Part shown: in pieces, positions 43,999-52,370 of the stretch
Layout: each line of letters starts with the position of its first letter
Position numbering within the stretch: the stretch's first letter is position 1
Assembly (NCBI RefSeq): GCF_004405125.1
Contig: NZ_SORX01000003.1
Coordinates: 120,028 to 184,027 of the forward strand
Source: Jeotgalibacillus salarius
Lineage (GTDB): Bacteria; Bacillota; Bacilli; Bacillales; Jeotgalibacillaceae
DNA length: 64,000 bases
Reading direction: 5' to 3'
The notes under the pieces: model-generated
What the model was told of the DNA's origin: nothing
Database searches by the model: none
The model's input: only the letters and a program-made list of their open reading frames with translations
Program-made: the position numbers and the translations under genes

Positions 43999-44373
43999 AT
44001 GAAATTATGGATCAATCGAATTAGTTCACTTCTCGCACTTGCTTCACTCTCAATGGTCTTTGTGCGATTTTTCTTTCCGGACGTTGTTCCTTTTCTGACA
44101 ACCGGGATCCTTTTTATTTTGTTTTTCATCTTTTTAGCCGTGTCTATTGTAACCTTTGATCCTAAAGCATCAAAGCGTGACGAACTGGTCGGTCTGCCCG
44201 TTACGATTTATTTTTCAGTGCTGGTTGTTTTTCTTCAGCTGATCGGCGGAGAGACAGATACCCCACTCAGCATTAATCAGCCCTTTTTATGGATTGCGAT
44301 TGCCATCGGGATCTGGCTTGATATAAAAAGGACACGTAAGAATAAAAAAGACAGAGAAAAAAGCGCCGCGTAG
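43999..44373 (+). CDS. Small membrane protein, 124 residues
   Basis: Predicted integral membrane protein with four hydrophobic segments (IWINRISSLLALASLSMVFV region; TTGILFILFFIFLAVSIV; GLPVTIYFSVLVVFLQLI; QPFLWIAIAIGIWL) and a Lys/Arg-rich C-terminus (KRTRKNKKDREK). Not recognised. The start is ATG 43999 with CGGGAGG. Divergent from the rhodanese genes; terminator behind it is bidirectional. Confidence 0.75.
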   Translation: MKLWINRISSLLALASLSMVFVRFFFPDVVPFLTTGILFILFFIFLAVSIVTFDPKASKRDELVGLPVTIYFSVLVVFLQLIGGETDTPLSINQPFLWIAIAIGIWLDIKRTRKNKKDREKSAA

Positions 44374-44384
44374 GCGCTTTTTTC
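44356..44384. terminator. Bidirectional terminator overlapping two stop codons
   Basis: AAAAAAGCGCC and GGCGCTTTTTT arms around GCGTA, between the small membrane protein and the RimJ-like gene. Confidence 0.88.
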
Positions 44385-44922
44385 ATTCAGCATATATTGA
44401 GTAAATCAAATGGTCCGTCCATTCTCCATTTTCATGAATAAACTTTTTACGAGTACATTCATATTGCATACCTGCTTTTTCTGCTATTTTAACAGAAGCA
44501 GTGTTATCTAAATTGATCTGAGCTTCCAGTCTGTGGAGATTCAATTTCTCAAACGCCATTCGTATCAAACCACGTAAACTTTCGGTTCCATACCCCTCAC
44601 CCCAAAACTGGTTATGCAATGCGTAACCGCCTGAAGCCCACTGTGTATCATCCCGCTGTAAAATCAGCATATCTACATGTCCTAACAGTGCCTGATCTTC
44701 TTTTCTAATAATGGCAAAAACGTAAATATGATCGTCTTCTGCCCATTTATTAAAACGATCTAATTTCTCTTTGAATTGTTCAGCTGTAAATCCAGTCAGA
44801 TCAATATAGCCTTCGTCATGCTGGTGCTGAGCAGGTTTTCGTCTGCTTATCTGCTTCACATATTGCTTGAAATCCACTGGTTGAAACGGTCTTAATATGA
44901 TTCTTTCCATCTCTAAGTTCAT
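44383..44922 (-). CDS. GNAT N-acetyltransferase, RimJ/RimL-like
   Basis: A 179-residue acetyltransferase: LEMERIILRPFQPVDFKQYVKQ start, SGGYALHNQFWGEGYGTESLRGLIRMAFEKLNLHRLEAQI and NTASVKIAEKAGMQYECT are typical of the RimJ/RimL group acting on ribosomal proteins or small molecules. GAGGTG site. Convergent with the small membrane protein. Confidence 0.9.
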   Translation of the reverse strand: MNLEMERIILRPFQPVDFKQYVKQISRRKPAQHQHDEGYIDLTGFTAEQFKEKLDRFNKWAEDDHIYVFAIIRKEDQALLGHVDMLILQRDDTQWASGGYALHNQFWGEGYGTESLRGLIRMAFEKLNLHRLEAQINLDNTASVKIAEKAGMQYECTRKKFIHENGEWTDHLIYSIYAE

Positions 44923-44990
44923 GAATTCACCTCTTACAGATCCTCATTTTTCACCGTATACTGGAAGAAAAGAAATCCAGGTGGTTATTT

Positions 44991-45860
44991 ATGAAATCTG
45001 CTTCTATTCTATTCGTACTTTTAGCTGCCATACTATGGGGCACGACTGGGACGGCACAGTCTTTTGCGCCTGAAGGTACTCATCCGGTCGCATTTGGTGC
45101 TTTCAGGTTATGTATTGGTGGTGCTGCGCTGCTTATCTTTTCAATTCTGCAGAAAAACTTTTCTTTATCAGGCTGGCCAATACAGTCATTAGTTGGAGCA
45201 GCTTTATGTATGGCTTTTTATCAGCCATTTTTCTTTTCTGCTGTTTTGATGACAGGTGTGGCTGTTGGCACGGTTACTGCAATTGGTTCAGCACCTGTAA
45301 TTGCCGGGTTGCTTGAATGGCTTTTATATAAAAGACTGCCTGACCGTAAGTGGTGGGCAGCAACAATTACTGCGATTACGGGATGTATATTTTTATTCGC
45401 AAACCCTCAGTCCATTACAGTTGACCCTATAGGTATGCTGCTGGCACTCGGGGCAGGAACGGCATTTGCAACTTATACAATTGTCAGTAAAGAATTGCTG
45501 CATACACACCCTCCTGACACTGTAACCGCTGTCGTGTTTACACTTGCTGCGCTTATACTGGCACCTGTGTTATTTTTCTTCGACCTGAGCTGGATTTTAA
45601 CGCCAACCGGCCTCGGAACAGGTCTGTATATAGGAATCATAGCCACAGCGATTGCCTACCTGTTATTTGCCCGTGGGCTGAAAGGAATCAAATCCTCCAC
45701 TGCCGTTACATTATCACTTGCAGAACCAATGACCGCGGCACTGTTAGGTGTCATTCTTGTAGGAGAAACACTCTCAATGCTGTCCTGGACAGGTGTTTTA
45801 CTGCTTATGATGTCCATCGTTATTCTTTCCTTCAAACGAAAAACAGAAGCAAGGATTTGA
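44991..45860 (+). CDS. EamA/DMT family transporter
   Basis: A 289-residue permease of the drug/metabolite transporter superfamily, with ten predicted helices in two EamA repeats: ILWGTTGTAQSFAPEGTHPVAFGAFRL near the N-terminus and the second near 150 (LLALGAGTAFATYTIVSKELL). Substrate unknown, typically amino acids or nucleotide-like metabolites. AGGTGG site. It stands alone. Confidence 0.9.
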   Translation: MKSASILFVLLAAILWGTTGTAQSFAPEGTHPVAFGAFRLCIGGAALLIFSILQKNFSLSGWPIQSLVGAALCMAFYQPFFFSAVLMTGVAVGTVTAIGSAPVIAGLLEWLLYKRLPDRKWWAATITAITGCIFLFANPQSITVDPIGMLLALGAGTAFATYTIVSKELLHTHPPDTVTAVVFTLAALILAPVLFFFDLSWILTPTGLGTGLYIGIIATAIAYLLFARGLKGIKSSTAVTLSLAEPMTAALLGVILVGETLSMLSWTGVLLLMMSIVILSFKRKTEARI

Positions 45861-45879
45861 TAACAATCTGGACAGAAGG

Positions 45880-46010
45880 ACCGGTTCATTTACGCTCCAG
45901 GCGTAGGCTTTCCGGACGGCAGTCGCTGAGCCTCCTCGGCTTCGCCTGCGGGGTCTCAGCTATCCTGCTAATCGTCCCGGAGTCCACGCCTTCCGCTTCA
46001 ATAAACCTAA
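45880..46010 (+). repeat. Interspersed folded intergenic repeat, copy E (short subtype)
   Basis: Begins ACCGGTTCATT and ends AATAAACCT; blocks GTAGGCTTTCCGGACGG, GAGCCTCCTCGGCTTCGCC, GCGGGGTCTCAGCTAT and CCCGGAGTCC. No GGACC-GGTCC mini-hairpin. Between the EamA gene and the Gfo/Idh gene, which converge. Confidence 0.85.
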
Positions 46011-46107
46011 GTTTTCAATAAATTTTAATATAATGAAAAGGAGGATGATGCTTAAGAAACAGAGTTTCCTCTTTCTTACTTTCTCCTGCAATTAAAAATT
46101 CTACTTT

Positions 46108-47064
46108 TTATATTTGCTTATAAGCCAATTCATTCACTTTGGTCAATCGACGCATATCCTGCCTCGTAATAAATGGAACCTGACCGCGCTGAATCTGCAT
46201 GACCCACTGTGTCATAGCGCTTGGTAATCCATCAGACAGAACTGCTTCCTGCCATTCGCCGTCAGTTTCGTGATTCTTAAATCGCGCATGCTTGTCTTCC
46301 ACAATATAAACACCCTCTGAACCGTGGATTTCAAGCTGAAATAATCCGCTTGTCACAAAGCCTGTTTCAAGTACAGCCATCTGACCATTTTCATATTTAA
46401 CGAGAACTGCTGACTGGTCATCTACTTCATGATCATACACGTGCTGAAACATCGCTTTTACATCAACAGGTTCACCGAACAAACGATTTGCGAGGTAAAT
46501 AGGATGTGCACCCAGATCAATGAATGAACCGCCTGCAGTCCCTTCCTTTTTAAGAAAATGAGGGGGCAGCCATCCTGGTTCTCCATTTTTGGGAACAGCA
46601 CCGTCATGCGCTACACGACATCTGACTGATGACACTTTTCCAAGCTTTCCTTCATCAACCAGCTGCTGTCCATACAAATAATAATCTGCCGACAGTCTTG
46701 GTAATGACAACATCAAATGAACACCTGCTTCGTCAACCGCCTGAAAAATTTCTTCACATTCCCGCTCAGTTAGACCAAGCACTTTTTCAGAAAAAATATG
46801 CTTGCCATGCTGTGCAGCTTTTATGATGATATCTTTATGCATCGTTGTAGGCGTGTCTACAATAACACCTTCAATTTCCTGATCAGCCAGCAGATCGCCA
46901 AGCTCTTTAACAAATGGAATGCCCTGTTCATTTGCCCATGCTTCTCCTCTTATACGATCTTCATCCCAGATCGCAGCAACCTCAATATCTGGATTGTTTA
47001 AAGCTTCTTTTATGTAATCATCCGCGTGAACATGCCAGCGGCTTAACATTGCTACTTTGATCAT
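46108..47064 (-). CDS. Gfo/Idh/MocA family oxidoreductase
   Basis: NAD(P)-dependent sugar-acid or inositol-type dehydrogenase of 318 residues. The Rossmann segment is KVAMLSRWHVHADDYIKEALNNPDIEVAAIWDE (a His in the usual Gly-rich turn), then VDTPTTMHKDIIIKAAQHGKHIFSEKVLGLT with the conserved Glu-Lys, and GSFIDLGAHPIYLANRLFG as the substrate motif. The GGxG fingerprint is imperfect (SRWHVH). Its start abuts the stop of the upstream GNAT-membrane gene. Confidence 0.87.
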   Translation of the reverse strand: MIKVAMLSRWHVHADDYIKEALNNPDIEVAAIWDEDRIRGEAWANEQGIPFVKELGDLLADQEIEGVIVDTPTTMHKDIIIKAAQHGKHIFSEKVLGLTERECEEIFQAVDEAGVHLMLSLPRLSADYYLYGQQLVDEGKLGKVSSVRCRVAHDGAVPKNGEPGWLPPHFLKKEGTAGGSFIDLGAHPIYLANRLFGEPVDVKAMFQHVYDHEVDDQSAVLVKYENGQMAVLETGFVTSGLFQLEIHGSEGVYIVEDKHARFKNHETDGEWQEAVLSDGLPSAMTQWVMQIQRGQVPFITRQDMRRLTKVNELAYKQI

Positions 47065-47868
47065 TTAATGATTCTCCTTTACAGATGAGTGATTGAATTC
47101 TCTTAATATGAGCGTAAAACCGGTAGTAAGCAAAACTGCGCTGAAGATCAGTGGAAAAATGCTTGTTTCCTGCATTGCAGTAAAGAATTTTCCGTATCTT
47201 CCATCCCAACTGTCCAGTGTTGATGCGTAAATGGCTGATGTAATCCAGGATCCGATCAGCAATATAACACCTGAAAGAAATGCTGAAGCACCAATCAAAA
47301 GCTGATTTCTTCTCGTATAATGATCATTTTTTATCTTTGCCAAAGGAGTTGTAGTAATTCTCTGAAGGTTTCTGATTCTCTGATCGGCTTCTGTCAAAAA
47401 AACCTGCATCGTAATAGACGTACCCGACACCCCAACCTTTTCAAAACCAAAATCCCTATAAAGTTTTAAAGCCTGATGATTATAAGGATCCACACTCAAC
47501 GATAGCGACTCATAACCCTGATTCATCGCATGTGAGACCACTTCTTCAAGCAGTTTTCTCCCTATCCCTTTTCCTCTTTCAGATGCTTTAACTGCCATTC
47601 CAACCTCAGGTACATCAGGCCCAACAAAACCATAACCCGGCTGCTCCTTTGTGAACTGCCGGTACCAGATCGCACCGACCAGCTCTCCGTTTTCTTCAGC
47701 GACGAGTACCTCATCACCCGGTCGACCCCATCCCTCATGGTATTTTTTCATTCCATCCGAAGACAAAAGCACTTCTTTTGAAGGCTTGTCTTCCGTTATG
47801 TAAATCGATTCATACAGCATCTGAAGAAAAAAATCGTGTTCATTCTCGTCGATCTGTCTGACCTTCAT
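47065..47868 (-). CDS. GNAT acetyltransferase with a C-terminal two-helix membrane domain
   Basis: A 267-residue fusion. Residues 1-165 are GNAT (EVGMAVKASERGKGIGRKLLEEVVSHAM and SVDPYNHQALKLYRDFGFEKVG). Residues 185-260 contain two membrane segments (LLIGASAFLSGVILLIGSWI and IFPLIFSAVLLTTGFTLIL) not normal for GNATs. The enzyme would therefore sit on the inner membrane face. The gene abuts the Gfo/Idh gene and is probably in its operon. Substrate unknown. Confidence 0.82.
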   Translation of the reverse strand: MKVRQIDENEHDFFLQMLYESIYITEDKPSKEVLLSSDGMKKYHEGWGRPGDEVLVAEENGELVGAIWYRQFTKEQPGYGFVGPDVPEVGMAVKASERGKGIGRKLLEEVVSHAMNQGYESLSLSVDPYNHQALKLYRDFGFEKVGVSGTSITMQVFLTEADQRIRNLQRITTTPLAKIKNDHYTRRNQLLIGASAFLSGVILLIGSWITSAIYASTLDSWDGRYGKFFTAMQETSIFPLIFSAVLLTTGFTLILREFNHSSVKENH

Positions 47869-47895
47869 TCTTTCAACCCCTTTTTAACTAAGCGC

Positions 47896-48858
47896 TCATC
47901 TGACCGCGTTATCAACCGATTTCACTTCTAAAAGCCCATGAGGAAGTACTGCGTGTACACCCTTAACTTTATTGACAACCTGCGTAATTCTCAGATCAAC
48001 AACTGTACTGCCGAGCGCGATTGCTTCTTCCCTGCTCACCTGAAAACGTTCCTGCATCAGATCAATCATCTCTTTCAGTGCAATGCCTGCAGCTTTGTTC
48101 AAGTCCTCATCAAAGCCAAAAGTCAGCCAGCCTGATGGTGTATCTGCACGCGGCATACGGATCGTCTGGTTTTCAAATAGCGTAAATGTCATACTGACTT
48201 CATCCATCGGGCACTCAATTGCTGTCCCGGACACTTCTCCGTCACCCTGTACGGCATGGCCATCTCCAGTAGAGAAAAGCGCACCTTCTACTGCTACCGG
48301 CAAATAAACTGTACTGCCTTCAACAAGCTCTTTACAATCAATGTTCCCACCACAGTAGCGGGGCGGGATCGTCGAGTGAAGACCTTTTTCAGCAGGCGCG
48401 GTAGCCAGCACCCCCATAAATGGTGATAGTGGAATCTGAAATTCTCTGGTGCCAATAATCGTTTTTCCAGTCATATTTTCAGCATTCAGTTCCCAGTTTA
48501 ATGTCGTCTTTTCTTCAAAAGAAATTCCTGCATGCTCGTTCTGCCAGGATTCAGAGCCTCCTCCGACGTTCCATCCGTACCAGCCTGGCACGATTTTATT
48601 CATTCTGACCGCAAGCATCATACCAGGTTTAGCTCCATTAATATAGACTGGTCCGATTAATGGATGTCCTGACTTTTTCTCCTTCGTGCGAGAGCGGAAT
48701 GAAATTGAACTTCCATCTTTATTTTTCAGGCCCCATTCAAGGCCGATCGTATTAAGCGTGACACTGTCTCCGTTTTCAATCGTCAGTACCGGTTTATGCT
48801 CCGGACTGAATGATCCGTGCAGTACTTTATCAGATGCTTCTATATGATGAGTTGCCAT
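47896..48858 (-). CDS. Acetamidase/formamidase family protein
   Basis: A 320-residue FmdA_AmdA-type amidase: ENGDSVTLNTIGLEW start, GHPLIGPVYINGAKPGMMLAVRMNKIVPG, GGNIDCKELVEGSTVYLPVAVEGALFSTGDGHAVQGDGEVSGTAIECPM, the family hallmark. Such enzymes hydrolyse formamide or acetamide to ammonia and formate or acetate, which may connect to the formate genes. AGGGAC site. Last gene of a three-gene minus-strand run with the GNAT and Gfo/Idh genes ahead of or behind it. Confidence 0.92.
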   Translation of the reverse strand: MATHHIEASDKVLHGSFSPEHKPVLTIENGDSVTLNTIGLEWGLKNKDGSSISFRSRTKEKKSGHPLIGPVYINGAKPGMMLAVRMNKIVPGWYGWNVGGGSESWQNEHAGISFEEKTTLNWELNAENMTGKTIIGTREFQIPLSPFMGVLATAPAEKGLHSTIPPRYCGGNIDCKELVEGSTVYLPVAVEGALFSTGDGHAVQGDGEVSGTAIECPMDEVSMTFTLFENQTIRMPRADTPSGWLTFGFDEDLNKAAGIALKEMIDLMQERFQVSREEAIALGSTVVDLRITQVVNKVKGVHAVLPHGLLEVKSVDNAVR

Positions 48859-48997
48859 GCATGTCCCTCCAGCTGTTCGTTTCCTCCATTGTACGTGAAA
48901 TGGGATAGAAATGAAAAAGGTATACTGAATATTCTTGAAAATACAAACATCTAAACAGGTTACTATAGTAAGAAGCTGAAAAGAGCTTTATAAGGAG

Positions 48998-49128
48998 ACC
49001 GGTCAATTTCCGCTTCAGGTGGAAGCTTTCCGCACGGCGTGCACTAAGCCTCCTCGGCGTTGCCGGCGGCGTCTCAGCTGACACGCTAATCGTGCTGGAG
49101 TCCCCACCTTCCGCTCCAATTGACCTGA
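48998..49128 (+). repeat. Interspersed folded intergenic repeat, copy F (short subtype)
   Basis: Begins GGTCAATTTCC and ends AATTGACCT, a terminal inverted repeat different in sequence from copy A but still complementary. Blocks AGCTTTCCGCACGGCG, AAGCCTCCTCGGCG, GGCGTCTCAGCTG, CTGGAGTCC. Lies in the 379-base gap between the formamidase and kinase genes. Confidence 0.87.
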
Positions 49129-49154
49129 GTATTCATGAACTAATTACGTTTATA

Positions 49155-49199
49155 AAAAAGAGTATTACCCTGTATTCCTACAGAATAATACTCTTTTTT
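49155..49199 (-). terminator. Rho-independent terminator of the signalling operon
   Basis: AAAAAAGAGTATTA and TAATACTCTTTTTT arms with a 17-base loop, directly after the kinase stop. Confidence 0.88.
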
Positions 49200-49237
49200 C
49201 AGTGACCTTAATAGTCAAACTTAGCGCTGCAACTAAT

Positions 49238-52015
49238 TTATGACCTCATAAATGCCGCTGAAAGTTTTTCAGGCGGGTATGGTTTTGTTAGATAGCTTGT
49301 GATGTGATATCTTTGGACTTTTTCAGGATCTTCATCCAGAGCAGAAGAAATCACGATTGGCAATGTGTTATTCCCCTCCTGGTTTCGAATCTGTGCAATG
49401 ACATCCCAGCCGCTCAAATCATTACCAAGCATCAAGTCTACAACGACACCTGAGAAGGAAAGGTCACCAATCTCTTCAACTGCACGTTCCGGCTGATAGT
49501 GATGTACGACTGAAAAGCCTTTAGACTTCAATTCATCGGCAATCAGAAGCGCAAGACTTGGATCATCCTCAAGCACGAGAATTTTATCCTCTCCGGTAAT
49601 TGAATGACTTTGATTTTCCCGCATTAGCGGAAGCTCGATATGGAAAGCAGAACCTTCACCGGTTTCACTTTTAACAAAAATATCACCAGCATGTTTGTCA
49701 ACGATTTCTTTACAAATTGCAAGACCAAGTCCGGTTCCGCCAATTTTACGGCTTTCACTGTTATCCACTCTTTTAAATTTCTGGAACAGGTTGCTGACTT
49801 CCTCACCTGGAATACCAATACCCTGATCCTCTACAATGACAGAAGCCTTGCCGTCAATCGATTGTAGACGAACTGTTATATCTCCGCCCTGTGGTGAAAA
49901 TTTCACAGCATTATTTAAAAGGTTAGTCATGACCTGGGTCAGTCTTTCCTTATCACCTTTTACAATACTATTCTCCATCTCATCCCTTAAAATTAATGCA
50001 TGAGATGACGGTATACTTGTTTTCTCCAACACTTCCATCATGAGTTCATCCAGCTTCACTTCTCCCATGTGGTACTCCTGTTTTCCGGACTCCATCCGCT
50101 GAAGATCAAGGAAATCATTTATAAGATTTGTCAGCCTTTTTGCCTCTTTATGAATCGTTTCAATGTAGCGCTTTTGTTTCTCAGGCTTCATTTCTTTCGT
50201 TAAAAGCAACTCTGCAAATCCGAGCACACTGGAAAGTGGTGTTCTAAGCTCATGACTGACAGTACTGACCAGTTCGGACTTCATTTTATCGACTTCATAA
50301 TCCTTTGTAATATCACGGTGTACAAAAATCGTTCCGGTCCATTCCTGATCCCGATAGACCGACATTGCATACACATCGAATACCTTCAATGAATCATCCT
50401 GCGTTTTGAGCGTGTATCTGATTGAACGTGTTCCATCAAAAGCTGCATCTATTGTATTTTCGAAAAATGCTTTTAACTCCTGTTCTTCATTCACTGTCGA
50501 AATGATTTTCAAGAGCCATTCATCACATTCAATTTCTTCGTCTTCTGCTGTATCCATTCCAAGCAGTCTGCATAACGCCTCATTATGCTGTACCATACAT
50601 TTATTCTGGTTTACAAGCTGAAGACCTTCTGTCATATTATCAAGCATATCCTGTGTCAGTTCTCTGGAGTACTTAATTTCGTCAAACGCCAGCAGTCTTT
50701 CAAAAGCAATGGACATGCGCTGAACAAGCCCTCTGATTTCTTCACATTCCTCTTCTTCAAAAGGCCGTCCATAGCGGTTTGCTCTGAAAATCCCGAGCGG
50801 CTTTCCTGAAGCATCAGTAATCTCAGCTGTCAGATCATAGACATAACTCTTAGCAATATTAAGATCATCTTCCTCAGGGCGTGCCAGCCTTTTACGCACT
50901 CTCATACCTTTTTCATCAATGAGAATCGGTGCATGCAGAATCTGATTAATCTTTTCTGTAGATACATTCACGGCAGAATACGCAGAACGGTCTGCCATGA
51001 AAAGCATGATCTGATCAAATGCATACAGCCTGTTCATGTACTGAACCATATCATCTAAAAATTTATATCGATTTGAAGTGCTCGACAACACATGATTCAA
51101 ATCATTAAATAGCTCCAAACGTCCTTTTGTTTCCTGAGTCTCCATCAGTGTGGCAGCCAGTTGATCCTGCTGCTCATGCAGCGCTTCCTGCTGGGCAAGC
51201 AGCTCTTCATTCTGTGCGTGCAGTTCTTCTTCGTTACGCTGCAGGAAAGCTGTCATATCGATAAAGCTGGATGTCAATGAGCCGAGTTCATCATTACGAT
51301 TTGACTTTTCTATCTCGGGCTTCCTGCCTTCCTGTATATCAATCGCTGCAGTATGCAATTTTTCAATCGGACTGATGATAGATTCGATCATTTTCCACAA
51401 AAATAGAATCATTAGCAGAATTAACAAACCTGTTAACCCTAATGAAGATGTAAAAGAGAACGTCATACCTTCAATCGATTGTCTGGAGACCTCATCCAAC
51501 CTGGCTTCAGATTCACTCTCAATCTCCTTTGTATAACTCACAAAGTCATTTACAGTAATATTTAATCCAGTTTGAGAAAGCTCTCTCAGTCCTTCAAAAT
51601 CTCCTTCTTCTACAAGCGCAATGGCTGTTGGCAGGCTGTCAGCTTCATAGTCACTCATGAAGCTGGATAACTCACTGACTAGAAGTTGTTCTCCTCCAGA
51701 CAAATCCATTGTTGTATAATCATCTACTGCTTCATGATAGCGGTCCAAGGCTTCTGAAAGACGCTCACGCTCCAGTGGAGATTGAAACGCATATACACCA
51801 CGAGCCCGGAAAAATACATCATTCAGCGCATCCGAGAGTTCAGAAGCCGCCTCCTGCTTTTCATAAATAGCGCTATGTTCTTCAAGTAATTCCTGCTGCT
51901 GCTGGTGAGTATAAAAACCAATAATGCTGAAAATCAAAATTACTGCTGCACAAATACCTGCTGAAATGAAGAAATATTTACTTCTCATCGTTTTCATTTT
52001 ATTCATGATCTCCAT
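49238..52015 (-). CDS. Hybrid sensor histidine kinase with C-terminal receiver
   Basis: Membrane kinase of about 925 residues, domains in order: TM1 (near 14-34), extracellular four-helix-like sensor to about 190, TM2 (LGLTGLLILLMILFLW), HAMP near 216-268, a Gln/Glu-rich coiled coil (LHAQNEELLAQQEALHEQQ), a GAF-like region (about 310-450), PAS (about 455-575), HisKA with SHELRTPLSSVL, HATPase with NLLNNAVKFS, VEDQGIGIP and GGTGLGLAICKEIV, and a receiver with VLEDDPSLALL and VVDLMLG. Start uncertain: ATG 52015 or 52006. Last gene of the operon. Confidence 0.93.
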   Translation of the reverse strand: MEIMNKMKTMRSKYFFISAGICAAVILIFSIIGFYTHQQQQELLEEHSAIYEKQEAASELSDALNDVFFRARGVYAFQSPLERERLSEALDRYHEAVDDYTTMDLSGGEQLLVSELSSFMSDYEADSLPTAIALVEEGDFEGLRELSQTGLNITVNDFVSYTKEIESESEARLDEVSRQSIEGMTFSFTSSLGLTGLLILLMILFLWKMIESIISPIEKLHTAAIDIQEGRKPEIEKSNRNDELGSLTSSFIDMTAFLQRNEEELHAQNEELLAQQEALHEQQDQLAATLMETQETKGRLELFNDLNHVLSSTSNRYKFLDDMVQYMNRLYAFDQIMLFMADRSAYSAVNVSTEKINQILHAPILIDEKGMRVRKRLARPEEDDLNIAKSYVYDLTAEITDASGKPLGIFRANRYGRPFEEEECEEIRGLVQRMSIAFERLLAFDEIKYSRELTQDMLDNMTEGLQLVNQNKCMVQHNEALCRLLGMDTAEDEEIECDEWLLKIISTVNEEQELKAFFENTIDAAFDGTRSIRYTLKTQDDSLKVFDVYAMSVYRDQEWTGTIFVHRDITKDYEVDKMKSELVSTVSHELRTPLSSVLGFAELLLTKEMKPEKQKRYIETIHKEAKRLTNLINDFLDLQRMESGKQEYHMGEVKLDELMMEVLEKTSIPSSHALILRDEMENSIVKGDKERLTQVMTNLLNNAVKFSPQGGDITVRLQSIDGKASVIVEDQGIGIPGEEVSNLFQKFKRVDNSESRKIGGTGLGLAICKEIVDKHAGDIFVKSETGEGSAFHIELPLMRENQSHSITGEDKILVLEDDPSLALLIADELKSKGFSVVHHYQPERAVEEIGDLSFSGVVVDLMLGNDLSGWDVIAQIRNQEGNNTLPIVISSALDEDPEKVQRYHITSYLTKPYPPEKLSAAFMRS

Positions 52016-52370
52016 TAAGCAGCTCTGCTACAAAATCACTTAATTCAACAGGACTAAACGGTTTCGCCATAAAATAGTCTGCGCCTGCAGATTTCAACGC
52101 TTCCTGATCCTCTTTTTGTGTTTTTGCTGTCAGCATCAAAATTTTTAAATTAGTCTTTAAACCCTCATCAAGCTTTTCAAGCACCTCACGGCCGGACATG
52201 CCAGGCATCATATAATCCAAAAGCACAATTTGATATTCGCCACTGCTCAGCTTGCGATATGCTTCGTCACCGTCGACAGCCGTATCGATCTCGACCTCCA
52301 GATCTTCCAGCGTGTCTTCGATTAACATTCTTAAAATCTCTTCATCGTCCGCAATTAAAAGTTTACTCAA
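51999..52370 (-). CDS. Stand-alone receiver-domain response regulator
   Basis: CheY-like protein of 123 residues. Acidic pocket DDEE near residue 8, phospho-acceptor Asp in VLLDYMMPGMSG near residue 51, conserved Thr in LMLTAKTQKED and Lys in FMAKPFSPVEL. There is no output domain, so it probably acts in a phosphorelay with the hybrid kinase. The start is TTG 52370, overlapping the cyclase TGA (TTGA) with AGGAGG ahead. Its end overlaps the kinase start. Confidence 0.94.
   Translation of the reverse strand: MSKLLIADDEEILRMLIEDTLEDLEVEIDTAVDGDEAYRKLSSGEYQIVLLDYMMPGMSGREVLEKLDEGLKTNLKILMLTAKTQKEDQEALKSAGADYFMAKPFSPVELSDFVAELLNGDHE

Noticed and set aside
48998..49128. Short plus- and minus-strand frames inside copy F
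   Set aside because: They encode repeat-derived translations with no ribosome site.
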